DNA of 64,000 nucleotides from Psychrobium sp051201665 (GCF_051201665.1 NZ_CP179210.1:4092001-4156000); one strand, 5' to 3'; counted from the stretch's first letter, positions 54,470-63,405 are shown. Notes: generated by a model from the letters alone, not told the origin. Translations and numbers: made by a program.

Positions 54470-55510
54470 TCAGCGAGTTAGTTTTTTAATTTCTTTTTCT
54501 AGAGCAAGAGAAGACAAGCAAGGTGAACCAGTTTTTCCTGCATTTTTTTTAACTAATTGAGTGATTGCCGCATTAACAAGACTGGCTTGATGATGCACTT
54601 TTGCCAAATCAACAATAGCGCCATTGAGATAATCAATCTCGGTCTGGCGACCGAGTATAAAATCTTCATACATCGATGAACGCGCTGTGGGATCTATTTT
54701 TAACATGGACGAGGCGACTATTTTATAGAGCCACGCTGGTAATGATAAAACGAGCGGAATGATTTTAGGGCGCACTTTACCCGATTTTACTGGCTCAATA
54801 CCCGCGCCTTTAAACACTATTAAGGCCTCTGAAATTGCTTGCGCTAAAATCCGACGATAAGCACGATCAGACAACTCCTCTAATAATGGAATTCCTGATA
54901 ACGCATTGATTGCATTATTTAAATTAAGTAGCAGCTTAGTCCATTGAATATTGCGAATGTCATTGTAAATATCAACACTCAATCGCGCCGAATCAAGTGC
55001 AGCAATCAGTTCGCTTGCGCTATTATTTGGGTCTTCTAATGCAATATTACCTTCTGTGCCGCAGTGCAACTTACCGTCGCCTTTAGTTAATACATTAAAT
55101 GGCACCATACCCGATAGAACGGTGAACATGGGAAGATGCTGTCGCAACACATCACCGTTGGTCACACCATTTTGTAAACTGACAATCACCGCAGATGATT
55201 TGGCGTGTTGCGCAATATCCTGAGCGATAGCTTCAGTGTCACCACTTTTTACGGTAACTAGAATAAAATCGGCGTTTGCTAGCGCACTGAGTTCGAGTGA
55301 ATAGTTAAGACGTTCTGGGGCTAAGTATTCTTGTCTACCACGCCAATCTGTTAACATTAGGCCATGACTTTGCAGTTGTTGCTGCATACGTTGACGACCA
55401 ATAAACGTCACATCAACCTTGGTAGATGTTAAACATCCACCGATATAACAACCGATGCTTCCGGCGCCAACAATGGCTATTTTACATTGTGTCTCTAAAA
55501 CTGAATCCAT
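54470..55510 (-). CDS. 2-dehydropantoate 2-reductase family protein
   Basis: A 346-residue cytoplasmic NADPH-dependent enzyme with Rossmann IAIVGAGSIGCYIGG (about 11-25), VTVKSGDTEAIA, SLQNGVTNGDVL and the C-terminal catalytic Lys/Asn/Glu region (WTKLLLNLNNAINALSG, SSMYEDFILGRQTEIDYLNG). PanE converts ketopantoate to pantoate for coenzyme A. The protein is longer than E. coli PanE (303), so it may be a paralogue acting on another 2-oxo acid. No other pantothenate gene is near. Confidence 0.85.
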   Translation of the reverse strand: MDSVLETQCKIAIVGAGSIGCYIGGCLTSTKVDVTFIGRQRMQQQLQSHGLMLTDWRGRQEYLAPERLNYSLELSALANADFILVTVKSGDTEAIAQDIAQHAKSSAVIVSLQNGVTNGDVLRQHLPMFTVLSGMVPFNVLTKGDGKLHCGTEGNIALEDPNNSASELIAALDSARLSVDIYNDIRNIQWTKLLLNLNNAINALSGIPLLEELSDRAYRRILAQAISEALIVFKGAGIEPVKSGKVRPKIIPLVLSLPAWLYKIVASSMLKIDPTARSSMYEDFILGRQTEIDYLNGAIVDLAKVHHQASLVNAAITQLVKKNAGKTGSPCLSSLALEKEIKKLTR

Positions 55511-55563
55511 GAAAACTCGATGTATTATAGAAACTTAATCTAATAATACCTCTATTTTCGTCA

Positions 55564-56581
55564 CTATTTGGAAATTAAATATTTATCTAATTCTGTTTGT
55601 GTCATGACATGAATATCACTCGCTGGTGCAGCATTTAGTGTGAAGAAATAGAATTCAGGGCCTAACTCATTTCCCAACATTTCTCTAACAAAGGTCAACT
55701 GTGCACCGTGTGCTGCATCATCTTTACTAAGTAAGTGAGCGGATTTCCCTTTCACACAACACCATGAATGAACACCAACCTTACCCCCTTTGTTGTATTC
55801 ACGTTTGAATCCAGCCGCAAAAAGATCTACGCCGCCAGAGTTGATGTCGCCATTGGATTTTACCACAGTTGTTAGCTTGGCATTTCTAATCAAACGTCCG
55901 GTATGCATGTTAATAGCATCGTTTACTGAGCCGTCTATTTCTTGCAGAACTAATGTATCAATATTCGTATTATTCTTAATTAATTCATCCATTTGAATAT
56001 ATGTTTCAGTACCTAAGGTACCATTAAGTGTGGCTGTATTATCTAGGGTCTGTTGATCTTTGTGGTTCAAATTTTGTTCAATCTAAAAGGGTTTTGGGCA
56101 AGGCATGAGGATTGATGCTGGGTTTACCCCAGTGAATGACGAATAACGCCGCACAAAATACTTTTAGGTGAATCCTACGGACAGCATTTGTTTGTTATTT
56201 CTACGGCGTTATCGCCTATTCGTGTATTGCTACAGGGATGTAGCTCATTAGGATAATGCAGGAGCTATTATCGAGCCAGCTACACCACATAGGCTCTGCC
56301 TTGTAGAAACCCCAAACAAATTGCTGCAAAAATGAACTCAAAAGATCAACAGACCCTAATACTTCAATGCTGCTATTACCCGCGCCAAAGAACGATTCGT
56401 TAATTACCATACGTATATTAAACATATCTTGATTTACCACATTTTGTACATTTCCTTCATAAACAAAGTTGTCACGATCAGGCGTCAGCGTAATATTAGC
56501 GCCCTTAAGTACTGAGTCACCCGCGTGATTTTTAATAACAATGGCTAGTGTTTTTTCGGGTTCGTTTTTGTCTGGATTAAA
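55564..56581 (-). pseudogene. Interrupted secreted ClpP-like protein gene, 5' end lost
   Basis: This is the 3' part of a decayed locus. It has no start of its own. Its reading frame runs directly on from the Rieske gene remnant at about 56581, suggesting a deletion fused the two. It is then split by a MITE at 56046-56356. Removing the element and one TA rejoins NSSIEVL to DNTATLNGTLG in frame. The rest (LVLQEIDGSVNDAINMHTG, INSGGVDLFAAG with a candidate nucleophile Ser, GGKVGVHSW) recalls periplasmic ClpP/crotonase-like proteins of the COG3904 type. The upstream beta-rich part is unrecognised. Confidence 0.65.
56046..56356. mobile_element. 311-bp MITE-like element with TA flanks, copy 2
   Basis: It starts GGGTCTGTTGATCTTT and ends AAAGATCAACAGACCC (16-bp perfect inverted ends), with TA on both sides. 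It is inverse to and about 50 bp longer than the copy at 19238-19500. It has inserted into a coding region on the minus strand, and excision with one TA restores the frame exactly. It carries no transposase. Confidence 0.88.
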
Positions 56582-57668
56582 TCCAAACGTCACCAAACCT
56601 TTTTCAAATTCTGGACTTTGCATCGCGAGCTGTAATTGTTCACATACGTAAATATCTTCTTGCATGAAGTCGGCAGATCCTAGCGGATGGCTTGCATCTT
56701 CATTGCTATTCTTAGCCTTTACTTTATTGATCCAGAAGCCAGCACTAATAGTACTTTGTTTGATGAATTCGTAACTCGATTTATTAGCGACCTTGGTGCG
56801 TATGATCACACGCGTTTTATCCACCGCTAGCGGAATAATTTGGAACACTGACCAAGTCGATTCTGATTCCGCCAAACCGATACCTGGGAAAAACATTGGT
56901 ACCCAGCTGCCTTGGTTTTCATCACTTGCTTCATACACTAATGGCATTGGTGAGTTCTTTGCTAAGTTGCGTTGATACTCATCAGACAGTGGCTCCCAAA
57001 ATCTGAAGTGAGAACCTTCGAAACCAAACTCCGCTTTTTTGTGGTTATACATGTTGAGTGTGCCTGCGTGCAGTTGTGCAAGGTGATAGTGGTCGATTTA
57101 GTTTTCCACCACAATTTTCCAATTGGCGTTAATTTCTTCAACAACAATCTCTCCTTTCGCTTCAACAAGTCACTCGACATCGTGAGGGCCAAGATGGGGG
57201 GGAGATCGGAGCGAACCATTGCGCTAGTGACATAGCGTTAATATCTGGATGAGCCCAGATCATGCCGCGCCATATTCCAACATTGGCGGGCGTGAGTTTA
57301 TAACAAGCTTTATCGATCCCAGCGAATTCTTGCTTTTGTTTTGGTAGTGACTTTAGTTCACCTTGCGAATTGTAAGTCCAATCGTGATAAGGACAAACCA
57401 ATTTACCCCGCGTATTGCCTTTGCCACTAACGAGTTGCGTGCCGCGATGACGACAACGGTTGTGAAAGGCAAGTAATTGACTGTCTGCGCCGAGAATAAC
57501 AACGATATTATTTAACCCAGCTTGAACGGTGAGGAAATCTCCTTCTTCTTTTAGTTCTTCAATGAATCCTGCAAAAGCCCACGTTTGCGAAAAGATATGG
57601 CGTTGTTCTAGCGCAAAGAACTTGGGATCTGTGTAAGTCGCAACGGGCAGCGAATCATTTTTAGTCAT
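56582..57668 (-). pseudogene. Rieske ring-hydroxylating oxygenase alpha-subunit gene, multiply broken
   Basis: The N-terminal part has the 2Fe-2S ligands CRHRGT (CxH) and CPYHDW (CxxH). A run of seven G on the + strand (57196-57202) shifts the frame by one base. In the restored frame, TGA (57170-57172) and TAA (57098-57100) follow, the latter within the non-heme iron motif DHYHLAQLH (N*IDHYHL where NYIDHYHL is expected). The C-terminal catalytic part continues to about 56582, then fuses to another gene. Intact, it would hydroxylate an aromatic or aliphatic substrate using a separate reductase, none of which is nearby. The gene retains GAGGAG before the ATG at 57668 and TetR-type operators. 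Confidence 0.85.
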
Positions 57669-57688
57669 ACTGAACTCCTCACCATAAA

Positions 57689-57746
57689 TTGTCACTTTGA
57701 CAAATTATAGACTATACTGAGCCTAGTAATATTGTCAACATGACAA
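57689..57746. promoter_or_regulatory. Twin TetR-type operators between Rieske and tetR genes
   Basis: TTGTCA-CTT-TGACAA (57689-57703) and TTGTCA-ACA-TGACAA (57732-57746) are two copies of one dyad, 43 bp apart, in the divergent gap. They are the obvious sites for the adjacent TetR repressor, covering both promoters. Confidence 0.8.
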
Positions 57747-57796
57747 ATAATAGGATTTTGATATAGTGTAATCGTTAAATATTGAGGGTATATTTT

Positions 57797-58381
57797 ATGG
57801 CACGGCCTAGTATGGCAGGACAACGCCGCGAAGAGATTTTAGATGCATTGGAACAATGTATTCTAAAAAGCGGTATTCAAGCAGCATCATTAGAAAGTAT
57901 TGCAGAAACAGCAGGTATGAAACGTACAATATTACGTCATTATATCGGTAACAGAGACGATATTATTGTGGCGTTGAGTGAACGTTGGTCAGCTAAGTAT
58001 TCTCAACAATGGCTTGATTTACTCTCTTGGTTACCAAAAACGAATCGCGTTGAGGCCTTGATAGATTCGCTGTTTTCATCACGTTCTCAAGAAATGATTA
58101 ACAGCACTATTATTGGTGAAGCCATTTTTTCAGAAGCCAAACGCTTAGCTCCAATCAAAGCCCACCAACAACAGACAATGCAAGAGTTTGTTAACCACTT
58201 TATTAAGGAATGTCACCAGCAACACCCAGACACAGATCAATCGCGTATTGAGCTTGTTGCTTATGGTGTCTACTCAAATTATTTAATGAATGAATCTATC
58301 TTGCCATTAGGTTTGTATGACGAAATGTATAAGCTTAAACAGGTCTCGATGCTACTTTGTTCACAGTTGTCGAACAAATAG
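57797..58381 (+). CDS. TetR-family transcriptional regulator
   Basis: A 194-residue protein with an N-terminal TetR HTH (about 10-55: REEILDALEQCILKSGIQAASLESIAETAG, KRTILRHYIGNRDDI) and a helical ligand domain. It is divergent from the ruined Rieske gene, with two matching operators between them, so it was probably its repressor. The regulator itself looks intact. The ATG at 57797 follows GAGGG. Confidence 0.92.
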   Translation: MARPSMAGQRREEILDALEQCILKSGIQAASLESIAETAGMKRTILRHYIGNRDDIIVALSERWSAKYSQQWLDLLSWLPKTNRVEALIDSLFSSRSQEMINSTIIGEAIFSEAKRLAPIKAHQQQTMQEFVNHFIKECHQQHPDTDQSRIELVAYGVYSNYLMNESILPLGLYDEMYKLKQVSMLLCSQLSNK

Positions 58382-58464
58382 TCAACTTTGATAAATTTTC
58401 TCTCTGACAATATATTGTCGTATAATCTATATTGCTATTCATTGTTTATCAGTGAGTGTTATCT

Positions 58465-59104
58465 ATGTTCAGCTTTAAATCACTACGTACTACATTAATC
58501 ATCCTTATTGGCATATACGCATCAGGAGCAATGGCTGGTTCAGCAACTAAAATAACGCTGTCAGGCGTTGATAAGCGCAGTGCTATTACTCAAGTTCCTG
58601 AGCTATGGTTCGATTTTGAAAAAGCAAATTATCTTCACTCCACACTCAAATCAAGCCCGAAAAAGGTGTATGTTGTGTATGACGCCTTTGCTAAAGATTA
58701 TCTACAAGCCGATGTATTAATTGGTTATGACGTACGTGATTTAAAACGCTATAAGCACAGTGAAGCTATTAGTTTAGATAAATTTACTCAGGTGCTTGCT
58801 CAGGGGGTTCATTCAAGCAAGCAATTGACCGATGCGTGGCAAACCTTTGATTATCGAAAACAAGTTATACCAATTGCATTAAGTAAGTGATCTTGTTGTG
58901 CGTAGATAAAATCAGCTAAAACAAGGCGCTCGATTGACTAATAGCTGGCTATTAGGATTGAGAGCAACGCCATTTTAGTTAATTTTAACAAGTACAAGTG
59001 GGCAAATATTTAATGCAATTGGTATTAAAGCCGTATTAGAAATTCACACGCTAGCGAGTCTAGGTAACAAAGAGCAAGTTGCTCTCTATGTACAATATCA
59101 ATAG
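58465..59104 (+). pseudogene. Secreted GyrI-like domain protein gene disrupted by a MITE
   Basis: The ATG at 58465 opens a signal peptide (to about residue 24), then a region like the GyrI/effector-binding fold (KVYVVYDAFAKDYLQADVLIGYDV, AWQTFDYRKQV). A 157-bp element at 58868-59024 interrupts it, replacing the last 25 residues with IPIALSK and a stop. Removing the element and one TTA copy rejoins RKQV to KAVLEIHTLASLGNK and ends at TAG 59102-59104. The restored protein would be 159 residues. The 141-residue truncated form could still be made. The next gene starts 9 nt on, so the original operon spacing is preserved. Confidence 0.85.
58868..59024. mobile_element. 157-bp MITE-like element, copy C, inside a gene
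   Basis: Perfect 15-bp ends TACCAATTGCATTAA, flanked by TTA on both sides. It differs from copy B by very few bases, suggesting recent spread. The target-site duplication is proved by the restored frame of the host gene. Confidence 0.93.
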
Positions 59105-59113
59105 GAGAAAATC

Positions 59114-59305
59114 ATGCGTTCATTTTGGCCATTTGTCGGCATTTTATTATTAATTTGGGTCGCCTATGATTTATATGCTGGCTACACCATTCTTTGGGAT
59201 GTTGTGTATAAAAAGGTTGAACCAACTAAATACTGGGCAGTACTAGGCGGTTGGACATTATTAGCGTTGAGTTGTTTCTTTTCTTGGGGCGGTGAAGAAG
59301 AGTAG
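59114..59305 (+). CDS. Small two-helix membrane protein
   Basis: A 63-residue protein with two hydrophobic segments (about 5-30 and 40-57) and an acidic end. AGGAG, overlapping the stop of the preceding gene, serves as ribosome-binding site, so it was co-translated with the now disrupted GyrI-like gene. No family is recognised. Confidence 0.7.
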   Translation: MRSFWPFVGILLLIWVAYDLYAGYTILWDVVYKKVEPTKYWAVLGGWTLLALSCFFSWGGEEE

Positions 59306-59324
59306 ATAGCCTCAATTAGACAAT

Positions 59325-59360
59325 AAAAAAAGGTGGCGCATTTTCATGGCCACCTTTTTT
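59325..59360. terminator. Bidirectional terminator between small membrane gene and pnuC
   Basis: A7 plus GGTGGC pairs with GCCACC plus T6 around an 11-nt loop, with tracts on both sides, between convergent genes. Confidence 0.85.
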
Positions 59361-59361
59361 A

Positions 59362-59964
59362 TTATGTATTCTGCTCTTTATAACTCTGATTCCACGTATA
59401 CCAACCAATAATCGACAACACCAAGAACACGCAATAAAGAATCGTCGTCGGGTACAACGCTTTCTGGAAATACACGCCAATAGCAACGATATCGATGGTA
59501 ACCCATAGTACCCAATTGAAGATCTGGCGTCTGGTCATTAACCACATTGCCAACAAGCTGGTTGCTGATGTAAACGCGTCAGCATAAGCGAAACTGGCAT
59601 CGGTATTGTTATCCATTAAATAGCCGATAACTAAAGTAGCGACGCCGCTGATTCCCAACCACAAAGCCATTTTCTGAATTGACGCTCGTTCAACAATAGG
59701 TGTTGCTTGACCATCGCTATGATTTTTCCAATTCCACCAGCCGTAAATTTGCAGGCCCATGTAAATAACGTGCAGTGCAGTGTCGGAATAAAGTTTAGCG
59801 TTATAAAACACCCATACAAATAAGGTCACTTGCACAAAGCCAAAGGCGAAGTTCCATATGTTGCGGCGAATCAGTAACACCACACAAATAAAACCGCTTA
59901 GCGAGGCGATCATTTCAATAGGGCTGGCCCCTAAAAATCCTGCGATAAATTGCTCTAATGTCAT
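59362..59964 (-). CDS. pnuC: Nicotinamide riboside transporter PnuC
   Basis: A 200-residue protein with seven or so membrane helices and the PnuC hallmarks YGWWNWKN and the C-terminal TIDIVAIGVYFQKALYPT...IIGWYTWNQ. It imports nicotinamide riboside for NAD salvage by facilitated diffusion. The ATG at 59964 is preferred over a TTG at 59976. No NadR-type kinase is next to it. Confidence 0.92.
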   Translation of the reverse strand: MTLEQFIAGFLGASPIEMIASLSGFICVVLLIRRNIWNFAFGFVQVTLFVWVFYNAKLYSDTALHVIYMGLQIYGWWNWKNHSDGQATPIVERASIQKMALWLGISGVATLVIGYLMDNNTDASFAYADAFTSATSLLAMWLMTRRQIFNWVLWVTIDIVAIGVYFQKALYPTTILYCVFLVLSIIGWYTWNQSYKEQNT

Positions 59965-60027
59965 AAATCCGTGCAACCATTAAAAATAATTGAAGAAATA
60001 TACGCCAATTGCATACCCTGTTACAGC

Positions 60028-60055
60028 AAAAAGGCCGCTCAAATAGCGACCTTTA
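60028..60055 (-). terminator. Terminator after ahpF
   Basis: On the minus strand AAAGGTCGCT pairs with AGCGGCCTTT (one mismatch) and runs into five T residues, 38 bp after the ahpF stop. Confidence 0.8.
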
Positions 60056-60092
60056 TCACAGTTGTTTATTAATTAAACCGTAGCGAAGTTAG

Positions 60093-61685
60093 TTACGCCG
60101 CTTGGGTATTGCTATCCTCAGCTTGTGGCGTGCGAATAAGATAATCAAATGCACCTAGTGCTGCTGTCGCACCGCTGCCCATAGCAATAATGATTTGCTT
60201 ATACGGCGTGTTGGTTACATCGCCTGCCGCATAAACACCTGCCATGCTCGTTTCACCATTGTTATTAACAATGATTTCGCCGCGTGTTGTTAGTTCGACA
60301 TTGCTGTCTTCTAAGAACTGAGTATTAGGCACTAATCCAATTTGCACGAAGATGCCGGCTAACGCTAGGTTATGACTTTCACCTGTCGCACGATCTGTGT
60401 AGTTAAGGCCATTGACTTTATTGCCATCACCAACCACGTCTGTTGTTTGTGCGTTCATAATAATATCAATATTACCCATTGAGCGGGCTTTATCTTGCAA
60501 TACAGCATCGGCGCGTAATGTTGTATCAAATTCCAAGACAGTAACGTGAGATACGATGCCCGCTAAGTCAATCGCCGCTTCAATACCTGAGTTACCACCG
60601 CCGATAACCGCAACGGATTTTCCTTTAAACAAAGGACCATCACAGTGCGGACAGTATGCCACGCCTTTACCGCGATATTCTTGCTCGCCTGGCACGTTCA
60701 TTTCACGCCATCTTGCACCTGTCGCTAAAACCGCTGAACGAGTTTTCAAAGTCGCGCCATTTTCAAGCTCAACGGTGATTAAGCCACCAGTCACGTCACT
60801 TTCAATAATGTTTTTAACGCGTTGGCCATTCATAATATCAACGTCGTAATCACGAACGTGAGATTCTAAGTTTGCCACTAATTTAGGGCCTGTTGTTTCA
60901 TTCACTGAGATAAAGTTTTCAATCGCCATGGTGTCTTGAACTTGCCCACCGAAACGGTCGGCAACCACACCAGTACGAATGCCTTTACGTGCGCTGTAGA
61001 TAGCCGACGATGCACCTGCTGGGCCGCCACCAATCACAAGAACATCAAAATCTTCTTTGCTATCAAGTGCTTTAGCTTCACGGGCTCCTGCATTAACATC
61101 AACTTTCTTGAGTATTTCAGCCACAGAGATCCGCCCTTGGGCAAACGCTTCACCATTTAGGTAAACGGCTGGTACTGATAAGATATTTTTACTTTGTACT
61201 TCTTGACCAAACTCAGAGCCATCGATCATTACATTAGTGATATTCGGGTTAATGGCCGCCATCATATTTAATGCTTGCACAACGTCAGGACAATTCTGAC
61301 AGCTCAGCGAAACATAGGTTTCAAAGACGAATTCACCGTCGAGCTGACGAACTTGCTCGATCACTTCTTCGTCAAGTTTAATTGGGTGTCCGCCGCTGTG
61401 TAATAACGCCAAAATGAGTGATGTAAATTCATGGCCCATTGGCACACCAGCGAAACGAATTTGGGTATTTTTTTCTACCGATTTCACTAACATCGACGGT
61501 GCACGCTCATTAGCGTCATCTAATTCGACGATTGAGATTAACGGTGACATAGTCGCAATTTCTTGCGCTAATTCATTAAGTTCTTTTGATTTTATGCCTT
61601 GGTCTAAGAAAACCGCCAATTCAACAGGTGATTTTAAATTGGCTAAATAAGTGGCTAATTGTGTTTTTAATTGCGTATCTAACAT
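60093..61685 (-). CDS. ahpF: Alkyl hydroperoxide reductase subunit F
   Basis: The 530-residue protein has the N-terminal double-thioredoxin-like domain with CQNCPD (about 130), then FAD and NAD(P)H folds (VLVIGGGPAGASSAIYSARKG; VAVIGGGNSGIEAAIDLAG) and the redox-active CPHCDGP (about 346). It passes electrons from NADH to AhpC. It lies 115 bp after ahpC in the same direction, with a stable hairpin in the gap that may set their relative expression. Confidence 0.97.
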   Translation of the reverse strand: MLDTQLKTQLATYLANLKSPVELAVFLDQGIKSKELNELAQEIATMSPLISIVELDDANERAPSMLVKSVEKNTQIRFAGVPMGHEFTSLILALLHSGGHPIKLDEEVIEQVRQLDGEFVFETYVSLSCQNCPDVVQALNMMAAINPNITNVMIDGSEFGQEVQSKNILSVPAVYLNGEAFAQGRISVAEILKKVDVNAGAREAKALDSKEDFDVLVIGGGPAGASSAIYSARKGIRTGVVADRFGGQVQDTMAIENFISVNETTGPKLVANLESHVRDYDVDIMNGQRVKNIIESDVTGGLITVELENGATLKTRSAVLATGARWREMNVPGEQEYRGKGVAYCPHCDGPLFKGKSVAVIGGGNSGIEAAIDLAGIVSHVTVLEFDTTLRADAVLQDKARSMGNIDIIMNAQTTDVVGDGNKVNGLNYTDRATGESHNLALAGIFVQIGLVPNTQFLEDSNVELTTRGEIIVNNNGETSMAGVYAAGDVTNTPYKQIIIAMGSGATAALGAFDYLIRTPQAEDSNTQAA

Positions 61686-61733
61686 ATTGAATATTCCTGA
61701 AAGCGATTCATACCCGTAAAATAAGAGAGAGCT

Positions 61734-61762
61734 ACCTTGCCACCACTATGTAGTGGCAAGGT
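61734..61762 (-). promoter_or_regulatory. Intergenic hairpin between ahpC and ahpF
   Basis: ACCTTGCCAC and GTGGCAAGGT form a 10-bp GC-rich stem around a short loop. On the coding strand no T-tract follows, so it is more likely an mRNA stabiliser or partial attenuator than a full terminator. Confidence 0.55.
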
Positions 61763-61800
61763 AAAAAGATAAATCTAGTTTTTAGCGCTTAAGCTAAGTC

Positions 61801-62370
61801 TTAAATTTTACCTACTAGATCTAAAGATGGTGCTAGTGTTTCACCACCTGGCTGCCATGATGCTGGACATACTTCGCCGTCGTGATCTGCAACGTATTGA
61901 GCAGCTTGAACTTTACGAACAAGTTCTTTTGCACTACGGCCAATGCCTAGGTCATGAATTTCAGCAACTTTAATTTCGCCTTCTGGGTTAACAACGAATG
62001 TACCGCGCAGTGCTAATCCGTCTTCTTCAATCATTACACCGAAGTTGCGAGTGATAGCGCCAGTTGGATCGCCAATCATTGGGTAGTTGATTTTACCGAT
62101 AGTGTCAGAGCTGTCGTGCCATGCTTTATGAGTAAAGTGAGTGTCAGTAGATACTGAGTAAACTTCAACGCCCATTTCTTGTAATTGTGCGTAATGGTCA
62201 GCCATGTCGCCTAATTCAGTTGGACATACAAATGTGAAATCAGCTGGGTAGAAAAAGAAGATTGACCACTTACCTGCAACATCTGCTTCAGTTACTTCAA
62301 CGAAATCACCGTTGCTGTACGCAGTCGCTTTAAATGGCTTTAATTGTGAGTTGATAATTGATTGAGTCAT
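61801..62370 (-). CDS. ahpC: Alkyl hydroperoxide reductase subunit C (2-Cys peroxiredoxin)
   Basis: The 189-residue protein has the peroxidatic cysteine in DFTFVCPTELGD (about 47) and the resolving cysteine in GEVCPASWQPGG (about 166). It reduces hydrogen peroxide and alkyl peroxides, recycled by AhpF. The ATG at 62370 is chosen over one at 62382 because GGAGC fits it. A near-consensus OxyR site lies about 76 bp upstream. Confidence 0.97.
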   Translation of the reverse strand: MTQSIINSQLKPFKATAYSNGDFVEVTEADVAGKWSIFFFYPADFTFVCPTELGDMADHYAQLQEMGVEVYSVSTDTHFTHKAWHDSSDTIGKINYPMIGDPTGAITRNFGVMIEEDGLALRGTFVVNPEGEIKVAEIHDLGIGRSAKELVRKVQAAQYVADHDGEVCPASWQPGGETLAPSLDLVGKI

Positions 62371-62445
62371 GTCGTGCTCCAATGGTTTAAGTTGTGTTTC
62401 TGTTTAAGTTGAAACCATTGTAGGGAATGACATTAAATTGATAAA

Positions 62446-62482
62446 ATCGATATTAATTATCACATTGATAGCTTTTGACTAT
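62446..62482 (-). promoter_or_regulatory. OxyR binding site upstream of ahpC
   Basis: The spacing pattern ATAG-N7-CTAT-N7-ATAG-N7-CTAT is met at 14 of 16 defined positions: ATCG (62446), TTAT (62457), ATAG (62468) and CTAT (62479). This is the four-element site contacted by oxidised OxyR. It overlaps the stop codon of the upstream dioxygenase gene. Confidence 0.8.
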
Positions 62483-63372
62483 CTATCGATATGACAATAA
62501 TTAGCAGGAATGGGAGGAGTTTTAACTTGAAATATCTCTTCAACAACGTATTGATACATATTCACTTCATCATTAGATACACTAAGCGCAGCTTCCTTAA
62601 CATATTGCTCTGCAACCGCCATGAGCTTTTTTCTCACATCTAAAAACTCAGCGGGCCAAGAAGACTGCGATTGAATATTTTCTTGTGTTCTAAATTCATA
62701 ATAGAGAGTTCTACGTTTTTGATGTTGTTGCATTAGGCCAGAACGATGAACAACCATCGGGTTATGGACAATAATATCACCTGCTTGCACATCAAATTCA
62801 GTCAATTCACCTAATGATTTTTCGCCATGAATAAAGCGGCAAATATCTTGCTTTTCATTATGAGTCCCCGGGATAAATTGCACGTTACCATCACCAACTT
62901 GACTGTCGTCCAGATAAATACCAATGGTAATGATTGAATTAGCACTGCTGCTTTCAATAAAATCTTGATGCCATGGAATTTCTGCCTGACTAAGTGCTTG
63001 CTTAAATATCATCATTTCAGCAGTTGGTAATGCGTCTTCACTACATAATACTGATTTTATATGATTTAACTGATCGCTCGTTAAAAGCGCCAGTAGCGAC
63101 AATGGTGCGTGTCGATGAATATGCTTAATTCGATGCAATACTGGCGTGAAGAGCTCTAAAGATATATTGGAATCATCAAATAATGGCTTGTTTTGTCGTG
63201 ACAGCGCTTGTTTTTCTAATGAATCAGCGATATCTCGCAACAGTGCCAATTGCTGCTTATCCATTACATTCTTGAGATGTAAAACACCATTGTTGTGAAA
63301 CTGCTTTATCTGCGCTTTAGTAATCATTGTTTTATCAAAGTGATTGAATTTGCTTTGATTATTATTCACCAT
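62479..63372 (-). CDS. Phytanoyl-CoA dioxygenase (PhyH) family protein
   Basis: The 297-residue protein has the double-stranded beta-helix iron site: IPWHQDF (HxD, about 150-156) and the distal His in MVVHRSGLM, followed by an Arg (KRRTLYYEF). It is a 2-oxoglutarate/Fe(II)-dependent hydroxylase of unknown substrate. The first ATG at 63372 leaves only 33 bp to the divergent methyltransferase gene. The ATG at about 63327 (MITKAQIKQFHNNGVLHL) fits typical PhyH starts better and would leave room for promoters. A link to the neighbouring RiPP gene is possible but unproved. Confidence 0.85.
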   Translation of the reverse strand: MVNNNQSKFNHFDKTMITKAQIKQFHNNGVLHLKNVMDKQQLALLRDIADSLEKQALSRQNKPLFDDSNISLELFTPVLHRIKHIHRHAPLSLLALLTSDQLNHIKSVLCSEDALPTAEMMIFKQALSQAEIPWHQDFIESSSANSIITIGIYLDDSQVGDGNVQFIPGTHNEKQDICRFIHGEKSLGELTEFDVQAGDIIVHNPMVVHRSGLMQQHQKRRTLYYEFRTQENIQSQSSWPAEFLDVRKKLMAVAEQYVKEAALSVSNDEVNMYQYVVEEIFQVKTPPIPANYCHIDR

Positions 63373-63405
63373 TAGTCATCACTTTAAAACAATAGAATAA
63401 AAAAC

